A stretch of 36,250 bases of DNA from a bacterium (GTDB lineage: Bacteria > CG2-30-53-67), in contig JAJRUP010000079.1 of the NCBI GenBank assembly GCA_024277725.1, forward strand, positions 1 to 36,250, read 5' to 3'. Below are positions 8,807 to 18,401 of this stretch, in pieces. The first letter of the stretch is position 1. The number at the start of each line of letters is the position of its first letter. A program made the translations under genes and the position numbers. The notes under the pieces were generated by a model. That model ran no database searches. It was not told the origin of the DNA and was given only the letters and a program-made list of their open reading frames with translations.

Positions 8807-10201
8807 ATGCTTCCGACCCGATTCCTGATTCTGTTTCTTGTGACGATCTCCCTCCACCTTCTTACACCGCCTGCGGGATTTGCCGAAAGTCAGATCTTCC
8901 TGAAAGACGGTCGGGTCCTCAAGGTGAATAATTTCTGGCGTGAAGAGGGGATGGTAAAATACGAAAGTTTCGGTGGGATTGTCGGCATTCCGATGGCGGA
9001 GGTGGAGAAGATCGTCACGCCCGACATGGTGGCCTTTACGGAGGTGAAAAAGATGGACACCATTGCGGCTTACGAGAAGTTTCTCCACCGGTTTCCGAAG
9101 AGCGGGTTTGCCGCTTTCGCGGAACGCCGGATCAAGGCCCTGCAGTTTGAACAGGTCAAAAAAATCGATACGGCCCCGGTCTATCTTGATTATATCCGGC
9201 GTAATCCGAACAGTATTTTCCTGGAAAAGGCCAAGGAACGGGCGGAGGTCCTGATCTTTCAGGAGGCTGTGCGGACGAACAAGAAAGAGAATTATCAAGA
9301 ATATCTCGATATCTATCCGGAAGGCCGGTTTGCCGCCGCGGCGAAAAAAGGTCTGGAAATCATCAACTTCCGGCGCCTTTTGAAAAGCGGTTCGATCTCC
9401 GACCTTCGGACCTTTGCCGAAAAGGTCAGCGACCCTGCTTTGCAAGAATCGCTGCAGGAGCGGATTGCGGCCTTGCAGGATCAGGCGGAAAAACGGAGGC
9501 AACAGAAACTGCAGGAACAGGCCCGGGCTGAGCAGCGTGCCGAAGCGCAGTCCCGGGTGAAGCGCAAACGCTGGATGATGCTGCTCGGAGGATTGGGCCT
9601 GGCTGCGGCCGGGGGACTGGTGATCTTCCTGATCCTGCATCGAAGACGGAAAACCGTGAAAGTCAACATGGAGGACGACCTGGAAGCGACGGTCAGTGAG
9701 TTGGAAAAGCAGACTGAGACGAAGACTGTCGCGAGTGGGATTCGGTACGAAGATCTGGTGGGGGCGCCGAAACGGTCCGGTTCCATGGCCCTTCCCGCTC
9801 CGGACGAAGGCAGTGGTTCCGATCCGAAGAGACCGGCGGCCCTGCCCGAGCTGGAGCAGCCCGAAGAGGTCTTAAGCGATGAGGCGGAAGAGGAATCCTT
9901 CTTCCTTCAGGATTCGCAGGAAGGGGAAGCGGCCCCAATGTCTGAGTCGGCGGTGGACGTGATTCCCCTCGGTTATGATGGGCGGGATGGGGCCGCCCCC
10001 GAAAAGGAGGTCATCGATCTTTCGGATCATGAAACCGATTTCAAACTGGAACTGGAGGATGTATCCGAAGAGGAAGAGATGCCTCATCATGCCCCGTCGG
10101 CTTCCGTAAACGAATCGGAACTCGATTTTTCAGACGGGGATCTCCCCGATTTCATGGATGACAATGAACGAAAGAAGCGAAGAGGCGGCAGGGACACTTA
10201 G
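8807..10201 (+). CDS. Secreted/membrane-anchored protein with tetratricopeptide-like repeats, one TM and acidic C-terminal tail
   Basis: Signal peptide MLPTRFLILFLVTISLHLLTPPAGFAES; repeats FLHRFPKSGFAAFAERRI; TM MMLLGGLGLAAAGGLVIFLIL; ends in TAG. Confidence 0.7.
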   Translation: MLPTRFLILFLVTISLHLLTPPAGFAESQIFLKDGRVLKVNNFWREEGMVKYESFGGIVGIPMAEVEKIVTPDMVAFTEVKKMDTIAAYEKFLHRFPKSGFAAFAERRIKALQFEQVKKIDTAPVYLDYIRRNPNSIFLEKAKERAEVLIFQEAVRTNKKENYQEYLDIYPEGRFAAAAKKGLEIINFRRLLKSGSISDLRTFAEKVSDPALQESLQERIAALQDQAEKRRQQKLQEQARAEQRAEAQSRVKRKRWMMLLGGLGLAAAGGLVIFLILHRRRKTVKVNMEDDLEATVSELEKQTETKTVASGIRYEDLVGAPKRSGSMALPAPDEGSGSDPKRPAALPELEQPEEVLSDEAEEESFFLQDSQEGEAAPMSESAVDVIPLGYDGRDGAAPEKEVIDLSDHETDFKLELEDVSEEEEMPHHAPSASVNESELDFSDGDLPDFMDDNERKKRRGGRDT

Positions 10202-10441
10202 GCCGGGACGCCCGGGCATATGAGGTCCGTCGGCTTTCTCCCGTCGATCTCCCGGTGCCTCACCGAGTGCTTCTCTGGATGTATCGAGTAGGTCATTTTG
10301 CCGGGTGCCTTCTGTGGTTTTATCTTCTTGACAGTTTCCCCCCGAAATCAGTAAGATCCATAAAATACAAAACCCATCAAAATCACAGCTTTTTTCCATC
10401 GGTTGATGGAGGGACGCTGCCGAGAACTTGTCGGAGGAATA

Positions 10442-11461
10442 ATGCAGAAAAAAGAGCGATATAACGTTGCGGTGGCCGGTGCCACCGGTGCCGTGGGGCG
10501 TGAGATGGTCTCCATTCTGGAGGAACGGAACTTTCCCATAGAGAAACTCCGTCTTTTGGCCTCGTCCCGTTCCGTGGGAAAGACCATCCCCTTCCGGGGT
10601 GAAGAGATTCCCGTCGCGGAACTGACGGAAAACTCCTTTGACGGGATCGATATCGCCCTCTTCTCCGCGGGGGGGGACCTAAGCCGGATCTTTTCGCCGG
10701 CGGCCGTGAAGAGTGGGGCCGTGGTGGTCGATAACAGCAGCGCCTACCGTATGGATCCGGAAGTTCCTCTGGTGGTTCCGGAGGTCAACGCTTCGGCTCT
10801 TGCCTGCCACAAGGGCATTATCGCTAACCCCAATTGTTCGACGATCCAGATGGTTGTTGCCTTGAAACCGATCCACGATGTGGCCCGGATCAAGCGGATC
10901 GTCGTTTCAACCTATCAGGCGGTCTCCGGTACGGGCAAAAAGGCGATGGATGAACTCCTCGACCAGACCCGGGCGCTCCTCGGTTTCCAGGAGGTCAGGA
11001 AGAAGGTCTATCCCCACCAGATCGCCTTCAATTGTCTCCCCCATATCGATGTCTTCTTTGAAAACGGATATTCCCGGGAAGAACTGAAGATGGTCAACGA
11101 AACGCGGAAGATCCTGGAGGATGACGGCATTGCCGTGACGGCTACAACGGTGCGGGTGCCGGTCTTCCGCTGTCATTCCGAGGCGGTCAATATCGAGACG
11201 GAGAAAAAGATTACCGCCGATTTCGCCCGGGAACTTCTGGCCTATGCCGAAGGGGTCTGTGTCCTCGACCATCCGGCGGAGAATGTGTATCCTTTGGCGG
11301 TCGATGCGACCGGGAAGGATGAGACCTTTGTCGGGCGAATCCGGGAAGATGAGTCGATTGAAAACGGATTGAACCTCTGGGTGGTTGCCGACAACCTCCG
11401 AAAAGGGGCGGCCTTGAACACGATCCAGATCGCGGAATGTCTGGTTCGAGATGCCTTGTAA
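10442..11461 (+). CDS. asd: Aspartate-semialdehyde dehydrogenase
   Basis: YNVAVAGATGAVGREMVSILEERNFPIEKLRLLASSRSVGK; catalytic ANPNCSTIQMV; STYQAVSGTGKKAMDEL; GGAGG before ATG. Confidence 0.95.
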   Translation: MQKKERYNVAVAGATGAVGREMVSILEERNFPIEKLRLLASSRSVGKTIPFRGEEIPVAELTENSFDGIDIALFSAGGDLSRIFSPAAVKSGAVVVDNSSAYRMDPEVPLVVPEVNASALACHKGIIANPNCSTIQMVVALKPIHDVARIKRIVVSTYQAVSGTGKKAMDELLDQTRALLGFQEVRKKVYPHQIAFNCLPHIDVFFENGYSREELKMVNETRKILEDDGIAVTATTVRVPVFRCHSEAVNIETEKKITADFARELLAYAEGVCVLDHPAENVYPLAVDATGKDETFVGRIREDESIENGLNLWVVADNLRKGAALNTIQIAECLVRDAL

Positions 11462-11474
11462 CCGTCGGAGTGAA

Positions 11475-11597
11475 GCAGTCCTGTTCGGGAACAGTGTGAC
11501 GTACCGAGAGAGCCTTACGGTGCGTCGCCTCTCTGTGTGCGTTATGCCCGTACGGGCGGACACGTAGACAGACTATCATATTTACGAACAGGGCCAC
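11475..11597. repeat. Terminal-inverted-repeat intergenic element, copy C
   Basis: Left GCAGTCCTGTTCGGGAACAG (11475-11494), right ATATTTACGAACAGGGCCAC (11578-11597); inner GCCCGTACGGGC palindrome. Confidence 0.75.
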
Positions 11598-11615
11598 TAA
11601 GGAGCAGGGGGAGAG

Positions 11616-12998
11616 ATGTTGCCGAGAGAGGAAATCCCGGGGATCCTGAAGCAGGCCTTGCGCCATGGTGGAGAGTTTGCCGAACTCTACCTGGAGCAGG
11701 GAGAGCACTCCTCCATCATTCTGGAAGACAACAAGATTGAAAAGGTTATCACCGGAATTACCCGGGGAGCCGGTCTGCGTGTTCTCCACGATCAACGTAC
11801 GGTCTATGCCTACACCAATGATCTCTCCCTTTCCTCCCTGATACAACTGGCCGAGACGGTATGCCGGGCACTGAAGGAGGACGGTCCGGACCGGACGCTC
11901 GCCATGACCCCCCGAGAATCCGCCGCGTATCATCCGATTCGAATCGATCCGGCCGGAGTGGAGACAGGGATCAAGGTGGAACGGGTCAAGTCGGCCGATG
12001 CCGCCGCCCGCAGCGTCGATCCGCGGATCTGCCAGGCCACGACGGTTTATGGTGATTCTCGCAAGCAGGTGCTGATTGCCAATTCCGCCGGGGAACTGGC
12101 CGAGGACGATCGGGTCTCCCTCATTGGACGGGTCCAGGTGGTGGCACGGGAAGGGGACGTGATCCAGACCGGTCTCGAATCGGTAGGCGGGGCCGTTGGT
12201 TTTGAGCTCTTTGACGTCGAATCCCTGGATGCCGTCGCCCAACGGGCGGCCCGGCGTGCCCTGCTGATGCTGAATGCCGCACCCGCCTCCGGTGGGCGGA
12301 TGCCGGTGGTTCTCTCTTCCCAGGCGGGGGGCACCATGATCCATGAAGCGGTGGGACATGGATTGGAGGCCGACCTGGCCCGGCAGCGGCTCTCCGTTTA
12401 CAGTGGTCGCATCGGGGATACGATTGCTTCTCCGGCCGTAACCGTGGTGGATGACGCGACCCTGCCCAACAAGCGTGGTTCTTTCCGGTTCGACTATGAA
12501 GGGACTCCGGCGGCGCGAACGGTTCTGGTCGACCGGGGAGTCCTGAGGGGGTATCTGTACGACCGCTTGACGGCCATGATGGAGGGGGCCGTTCCGACGG
12601 GGAACGGGCGGCGTGAGTCTTACCGGCATCGTCCCATTCCCCGGATGACCAATACCCTGATCCTGCCCGGCGACGAGGACCCCGAAGCGATCCTGCGTTC
12701 CACACCGGATGGTCTTTTCGTTGTCCGCATGGGCGGTGGTCAGGTGAATACGATCAACGGCGATTTCGTCTTTGAGGTCAGTGAAGGATACCGGATCGAG
12801 AACGGCCGCGTCGGGGAACCGGTCCGGGGGGCGACGCTCACCGGCAACGGTCCGGAAGTTCTGCGGCGGATCGATCGTGTCGGGAATGATCTTGGGTATG
12901 CCATCGGAACCTGCGGGAAGGATGGACAGGGGGTCCCGGTCTCCGATGCCCAGCCGACCCTCCGGATTCCCGAAATTACCGTTGGGGGAGAGGTGTGA
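11616..12998 (+). CDS. tldD: TldD family metalloprotease
   Basis: Full-length TldD-like; GGTMIHEAVGHGLEADLARQ (HExxxH) and GNGRRESYRHRPIPRMTNTLILPGDEDPE. Confidence 0.93.
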   Translation: MLPREEIPGILKQALRHGGEFAELYLEQGEHSSIILEDNKIEKVITGITRGAGLRVLHDQRTVYAYTNDLSLSSLIQLAETVCRALKEDGPDRTLAMTPRESAAYHPIRIDPAGVETGIKVERVKSADAAARSVDPRICQATTVYGDSRKQVLIANSAGELAEDDRVSLIGRVQVVAREGDVIQTGLESVGGAVGFELFDVESLDAVAQRAARRALLMLNAAPASGGRMPVVLSSQAGGTMIHEAVGHGLEADLARQRLSVYSGRIGDTIASPAVTVVDDATLPNKRGSFRFDYEGTPAARTVLVDRGVLRGYLYDRLTAMMEGAVPTGNGRRESYRHRPIPRMTNTLILPGDEDPEAILRSTPDGLFVVRMGGGQVNTINGDFVFEVSEGYRIENGRVGEPVRGATLTGNGPEVLRRIDRVGNDLGYAIGTCGKDGQGVPVSDAQPTLRIPEITVGGEV

Positions 12999-13001
12999 GC
13001 G

Positions 13002-13916
13002 ATGGGGTCGAAGGAGAGGCCGGAAGAACTGCAGGAACTGAACCGGCGGCTTGAAGAGATGATACTTCTCCGGACACAGGAGTTGGAACAGAAGAGTTAT
13101 GAACTGGAGCAACAGAACCTCGCACTTGCCCGGGCGAACGAAAAGGTTCGTGAGGCGGATCGGCTTAAATCGGAATTCCTTGCCAATATTTCCCACGAAC
13201 TGCGCACCCCCATGAATTCGATTCTCGGCTATACCAACATGTTGATCAAGGGCAGCTATGGGTATCTGAACGAGAATCAACTGAAAAACCTGATGAAGGT
13301 CTATGAAAACGCCCGGCATCTGATGCACGTGATTGATGATCTGCTGAATCTTTCCCACCTGGAGTTGGGAAAGGCCGAACTCAAGATTGAGCCTTTGAGT
13401 GTGAAAAAGCTTGTCCTCTCTTCGCTGGTCAGTATCGAACCCCAACTGGTGGACCGCGTTCTCCACCTGGAACACAGAATCCCCGACGGGTTGCCCCCGG
13501 TGTTGGCCGGAGAGGTCCGTATCAAGGAAGTTCTCATCAATCTGATCGGCAATGCCGTCAAGTTTACACCCGATCACGGCAGCATCATCATTGAGGCAAG
13601 ACATCTTACGCCGTCGACGGGAAGTGCGGAAAGGGGCGTCGTGGAGATCCAGGTTCGTGATAACGGAATCGGGATCCGGGAAGAAGACCAGGAAGTGATC
13701 TTTGACCAGTTCTGCCAGTTAAAGAGACATTCCGATCCGGAACACCGCGGGGCCGGTCTCGGCCTTTATATCAGCAAGAAACTGGTTGAGGCCTATGGTG
13801 GGTCCATCCGTGTGTCCAGTGCCGAAGGGAAGGGGAGCGTCTTCTCCTTCACCCTTCCTGTTGCCGGTTCCGAGCCCGAAACCCCGCAGGACCGGTCGCT
13901 GGAATATGTCATCTAA
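13002..13916 (+). CDS. Soluble sensor histidine kinase (coiled coil + HisKA + HATPase)
   Basis: FLANISHELRTPMNSILGYTNML; N-box NLIGNAVKFTPD; DNGIGIREED; HRGAGLGLYISKKLVEAYGG. Confidence 0.92.
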   Translation: MGSKERPEELQELNRRLEEMILLRTQELEQKSYELEQQNLALARANEKVREADRLKSEFLANISHELRTPMNSILGYTNMLIKGSYGYLNENQLKNLMKVYENARHLMHVIDDLLNLSHLELGKAELKIEPLSVKKLVLSSLVSIEPQLVDRVLHLEHRIPDGLPPVLAGEVRIKEVLINLIGNAVKFTPDHGSIIIEARHLTPSTGSAERGVVEIQVRDNGIGIREEDQEVIFDQFCQLKRHSDPEHRGAGLGLYISKKLVEAYGGSIRVSSAEGKGSVFSFTLPVAGSEPETPQDRSLEYVI

Positions 13917-13930
13917 AAAGGGAAGACCCC

Positions 13931-15448
13931 ATGGAAATTGTTTCCAATATCCTCGTTGTCGATGACAACCGGAACAATCTGGAACTACTCTCCGATATCC
14001 TGAAGATGGAAGGATATTATGTCCGGACGGCCCGGAACGGGGAGACGGCGTTAAAAGAGGTCTATCAGAGGATGCCGGACCTGATTCTTCTGGATATCAT
14101 GATGCCGGGGATCGACGGTTACCGTGTCTGTGAAACCCTCAAAAAAAAGCCGGAGACCCGAAACATCCCGATTATCCTGGTGAGCGCCAAGAGTTCCATC
14201 GAGGACACGATCGAGGGGTTAAACCACGGCGCCGATGACTATATCCACAAACCTTATAACGAGATGGAACTGCTGGCCCGGGTCAAGTCGGCGCTGCAGA
14301 TGAAGCACCTCCACGATGAAGTACGCCATACCAACCGGATGCTCTCCAATCAGAAGGAACAGATCGAGACGATCATCAATACCATGGGGGAAGGTCTCTT
14401 TTCCGTGAACCAGGAGATGGAGATTGTTTTCTTCAATGCCGCCGCCGAGGAGATCACCGGTTACAGTTTCCGGGAGGCGATCGGTCGGAGATGCACAGAA
14501 ATTTTCAACTGTCCCGATGATGCCGACTGCTGTAATGTTGCGGCTGCGGAGTCTTTCGGGCGGGACCGGAAGATCGTGAAAGAGTTCAATCTGGTTCGCA
14601 AGGACGGGAGTACCGTTCCCATTGTCAAAAGCACGCGGTTCATCTTCTCCGCCGAGGGAGAGGTGATCGGTCGGGTCGAGGTCTTCCGGGACATCGGCAA
14701 GGACAAGGAACTGGAGCAGAAGAAAGCGGACTTTGTCTCCATGGTAATCCATGATCTGAAAAATCCCCTGACGACGATCACCATCTGCGACAAGATCGTC
14801 CTGAACGAAACCCGGGGGGTTATCGATGAAGATCTGACGAAACTGTTACAGAATATTGAAACCAGTGCCAATCACCTCCTGAATCTGGTCAATGAATTGC
14901 TCGATCTTTCCAAGCTTGATTCGGGGACGGTGGAATACAACAAGCAGCGCATCGACATGAATGACGTGATGGAAATCTCCATCAACACCCAGCGGATGAT
15001 TTCCCGGAACAAGGAGATCGAGATCGAAAAGGACTTTGGCGCCGACCGGTTTCCGATTGTCGGTGACAAGGACTATCTCATGCGGGTCATGATCAATCTC
15101 ATCGGAAATGCCATCAAGTTCACACCGGAAGGCGGGAAGATCCGCGTGATCGCGAATATTCTTTCGGAACGTACCCCCGGGGATCCCTCCTCCCCTGAAC
15201 TGGATGCGGCGGAGAGGATCCTGCAGATTTCCATTGTCGACAACGGCCGCGGGATTTCCGAAGGTGATTTGCCGACGATTTTTGAAAAATACAGAAGGGT
15301 TCGGGGAACAACGTAGATCGAAGGGTCCGGTCTGGGGCTCTTTATTGCCAAAGTGATTATCGAGGCCCACGGTGGGCGGATCTGGGTTGACGGCAGTTCC
15401 GGGGAGGGGAGTACTTTCAAGATCCTCCTCCCGGCACTGCTGGAATAA
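13931..15448 (+). CDS. Response regulator-PAS-histidine kinase hybrid, interrupted by one in-frame TAG at 15314-15316 (annotatable ORF ends there; homologous frame continues to TAA at 15448)
   Basis: Receiver [16 protein letters not shown]...[19 protein letters not shown]; His[57 protein letters not shown]-[TAG][43 protein letters not shown]. Confidence 0.88.
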
Positions 15449-15580
15449 CGATTAGCCAGGGGCAAAGGGGCAGAGGACGCAAAGAAAAACAAAACATGAA
15501 AAAACAAGATCTAACAAAAACATGTAACCACGGAGCACACGGAGAACACAGAGCAAAAACAAGGCAAAAAGCATCAATCA
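15449..15580. repeat. Dispersed intergenic A/G-rich repeat (CACGGAGCACACGGAGAACACAGAG type)
   Basis: GGCAAAGGGGCAGAGGACGCAAAGAAAAACAAAAC ... ACCACGGAGCACACGGAGAACACAGAGCAAAAACAAGGCAAAAAGCAT, resembling 20416-20530. Confidence 0.6.
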
Positions 15581-15587
15581 TTTTATT

Positions 15588-15632
15588 CCCTCTCCCCTCG
15601 GGGAGAGGGTAAGGGTGAGGGGGCGCTGTCCC
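15588..15632. repeat. CCCTCTCCCCTCGGGGAGAGGG palindrome plus TAAGGGTGAGGGGGCG tail
   Basis: 10-bp perfect inverted repeat with TC spacer at 15588-15609; the reverse strand encodes the familiar spurious peptide PLTLTLSPRGEG. Confidence 0.75.
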
Positions 15633-15786
15633 TTGCTCTTCATCTTGATCATAATTTTAATCCATTCTTTCAAGATCATCTGATTAAGATTAAGAGTAAG
15701 GTTACGATTAAGAATGAACAGTATGTAAGGTGGCTTGTCTGAGCGGAACGATTTGAAGGGAATCAAGAAAAAGAGCGGGAGCTTAA

Positions 15787-16824
15787 ATGACCGAAAAAAA
15801 ACTGACCTATAAAGATGCGGGTGTTGATATCGATGCGGGAGAGGACTTTGTCCGGGCTATCGCTCCGATGGTGAAGACGACCTTCGGTCCCGAGGTGGTG
15901 ACGGACCTCGGGGGATTCGGTGGACTCTTTGCCCTGGAGCCGGGTCGATACAGTGAGCCCGTCCTCGTTTCGGGGACGGACGGAGTAGGGACGAAACTGA
16001 AGCTTGCCTTCCTGACCGGGCGCCACGATACGATCGGCATTGATCTTGTCGCCATGTGTGTAAACGATATCCTGGTCTCCGGGGCGCGCCCTCTTTTTTT
16101 TCTGGACTACCTGGCGACGGGAAAGCTGAAGGTAAAACGGAGTGCCGATGTGGTGCGGGGGATCGTGGAGGGGTGTCGCCGGTCGAGGTGTGCCCTGATC
16201 GGAGGAGAGACCGCGGAAATGCCCGACTTCTACGGTAATGAGGAGTATGATCTGGCCGGTTTTGCCGTAGGCGTGGTGGAACGGTCCCGGATTATCGACG
16301 GCTCCACCATTGTCCCGGGTGATCAGATCATCGGCATCGCCTCGACCGGCATTCACAGCAACGGCTATTCCTTAGTGCGCAAGATCGTTCTGGAACGAAT
16401 GCAGCTCGACCTGGAACGGAAAGCGGCTCCCTTCGACCGTTCTTATGGCGAGGTCCTGCTGGAGCCGACGGAAATCTACGTGGAGACGGTCCTGCCCCTT
16501 CTTGATCGGTATCCTCTCAAAGGGTTATCCCACATTACCGGAGGAGGACTTCCCGGCAACCTTCCCCGTATACTCCCACCGGGATGTGCCGTACAGCTTC
16601 ACAAGGGGAGTTGGGAGATCCCGCTGGTTTTTCCCTGGCTGGCGGAGGGCGGGAATGTCCCGGAAGAAGAGATGTACCGCACCTTTAACATGGGGATCGG
16701 TTTTGCCCTGATCGTCTCTCCAAGGGATGTTGAAGGCGTCCTGGCAGACCTGGCGAAGGCCCGTCGGCAGGCCTGGAAGATCGGAGAAGTCCATGAAGGC
16801 AACGGGGAGGTCCACTTCTCATGA
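15787..16824 (+). CDS. purM: Phosphoribosylformylglycinamidine cyclo-ligase
   Basis: LTYKDAGVDIDAGEDFVRAI, VSGTDGVGTKLKLAF, IGIDLVAMCVNDILVSGARPLFFLDY, GGETAEMPDFY. Confidence 0.97.
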   Translation: MTEKKLTYKDAGVDIDAGEDFVRAIAPMVKTTFGPEVVTDLGGFGGLFALEPGRYSEPVLVSGTDGVGTKLKLAFLTGRHDTIGIDLVAMCVNDILVSGARPLFFLDYLATGKLKVKRSADVVRGIVEGCRRSRCALIGGETAEMPDFYGNEEYDLAGFAVGVVERSRIIDGSTIVPGDQIIGIASTGIHSNGYSLVRKIVLERMQLDLERKAAPFDRSYGEVLLEPTEIYVETVLPLLDRYPLKGLSHITGGGLPGNLPRILPPGCAVQLHKGSWEIPLVFPWLAEGGNVPEEEMYRTFNMGIGFALIVSPRDVEGVLADLAKARRQAWKIGEVHEGNGEVHFS

Positions 16825-17516
16825 CGGTGAAACTCCGGATAGGTGCCCTCGCCTCGGGTGGCGGTTCCAATGTGCAGTCGATCATCGATCATATCGAGGC
16901 GGGAAAGCTTGCTGCAGAACTGGTCCTCCTTCTCACGGACAATCCTGATGCGGGTGTCCTGAAACGGGCGGCACGGCACGGGATCCCCTTTGCAATCATC
17001 GAACCGGAGAATTACGAGAATCGTGATGAACATGACCGGGCCATGATCGAGGCCTTAAAGGCGGAGCATGTCGAACTGGTTGTTCTGGCCGGTTATATGC
17101 GGATCATCTCGCCCGAGTTTGTGCGGGCTTTTCCCGGCCGGATCATGAATATCCACCCCGCCCTTCTCCCTGCGTTTCCCGGGATCCATGTCCAGGCAAA
17201 GGCCGCCGCATACGGGGTCCGTTTTTCGGGTTGCACCGTCCACTTTGTTGATGAAGGAATGGACACAGGGCCGATCATTCTCCAGGCCGTGGTTCCCGTC
17301 TTGCCGGAGGATGACGGCGACTCACTGGGCGCACGGATCCTGCGGCAGGAGCACCGGATTTATCCCGAGGCGATCCGCCTCTTTGCGGAGGGGCGTTTGC
17401 AGATCGAGGGACGCCATGTGCGGATTCTTGGCCACACGGTCGACGCCGATCGATATATGATCAATCCTCCTCTTGAAGAGGAAGCTCCTCTTTGGCCGGA
17501 GGAAGGGAAGGATTGA
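16821..17516 (+). CDS. purN: Phosphoribosylglycinamide formyltransferase
   Basis: RIGALASGGGSNVQSIIDHIEAG, LAGYMRIISPEFVRAFPGRIMNIHPALLPAFPG, GCTVHFVDEGMDTGPII; 4-bp overlap with purM. Confidence 0.96.
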   Translation: MTVKLRIGALASGGGSNVQSIIDHIEAGKLAAELVLLLTDNPDAGVLKRAARHGIPFAIIEPENYENRDEHDRAMIEALKAEHVELVVLAGYMRIISPEFVRAFPGRIMNIHPALLPAFPGIHVQAKAAAYGVRFSGCTVHFVDEGMDTGPIILQAVVPVLPEDDGDSLGARILRQEHRIYPEAIRLFAEGRLQIEGRHVRILGHTVDADRYMINPPLEEEAPLWPEEGKD

Positions 17517-17585
17517 AGAGGAACTTTCGGACCCTTCATGGAGGAGTGACCGATCTTTTCCATCAAGCAGAAAAACGGATCGCCG

Positions 17586-18401
17586 GTGCTGGCCACAGAT
17601 GTCTATGAGGTCCTGGCCGAGGGCCTCTTTTCACCGCTTCAATTGAAACTCCATATCCTTGGAGAAAGATGTACCTATTCGGAAGCCCTGGAACAGACCA
17701 TTGAAGGGGAGTGGACCCGGGCCGTCGGGGAGGCGGAAAAAACCGGTCGTCTCCTTTTCAACGGAAAACTCTTCCGTCTTCTCCGTTACGAAGCCCGTTC
17801 ATCGATGCTCAATCTTCTTTTAGGGGAAACGGACTACCGTGAACTGATCGGGACATCCCGTGCCTTGTGTGCGGGCCTGTGTACGGAAGAGGAGCTTGCA
17901 AAGGGGCTCGCCCTTTCCAGCACGATCTTGACGAAAGACGGGTTTCTTCTGCTGGGGCGAAGAAGCCAGAAGGTCTGGGCGGGACGGGGACGCCTCCATG
18001 TCTGTGCAGGCCATCCCGACCCGGAACGGCAGCTGAGTGTCGATGCAATCCTGTCGGGGAAGAATCCCTTCTTTGGGGCCATGGAGTGTGAAATCGCGGA
18101 GGAGACCGCTGTGACGCCGGATCGGATCGAGGCGATGGTCTGTCGCGGCCTGGTCCAAAGCCGGGGGGACGGCAAAGCGGAGTTGATTTTCGAGACCTCC
18201 CTGAAACTTTCCCGGGCACAGCTCCTCCGTCATGTGCAGAAGGCCCGGGACCGGAGCGAACATGCGGAGTTTTTCACCGTTCCTGCCGATGGTCCGTCAC
18301 TGTCGAAGTTCCTCCTGAAACACCACGAGGATTTTACCGCCCCCGGTCTGGCGGCGGTGGTTTTTTTCGGCCTGCGCCGTGGATACTGGACAAGCCTATG
18401 A
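17586..18401 (+). CDS. Nudix-like hydrolase with degenerate Nudix box
   Basis: TILTKDGFLLLGRRSQKVWAGRGRLHVCAGHPDPE ... GKNPFFGAMECEIAEETAV. Confidence 0.6.
   Translation: MLATDVYEVLAEGLFSPLQLKLHILGERCTYSEALEQTIEGEWTRAVGEAEKTGRLLFNGKLFRLLRYEARSSMLNLLLGETDYRELIGTSRALCAGLCTEEELAKGLALSSTILTKDGFLLLGRRSQKVWAGRGRLHVCAGHPDPERQLSVDAILSGKNPFFGAMECEIAEETAVTPDRIEAMVCRGLVQSRGDGKAELIFETSLKLSRAQLLRHVQKARDRSEHAEFFTVPADGPSLSKFLLKHHEDFTAPGLAAVVFFGLRRGYWTSL

Noticed and set aside
11211-13604. 797-aa minus-strand ORF
   Set aside because: Antisense shadow of tldD and the HK genes, which have clear family motifs; its translation is low-information and Pro/Arg/His/Gly-rich
15578-15766. 62-aa minus ORF containing RPLTLTLSPRGEGIK as a gene
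   Set aside because: Encoded by the CCCTCTCCCC/GGGGAGAGGG repeat; a known type of spurious annotation
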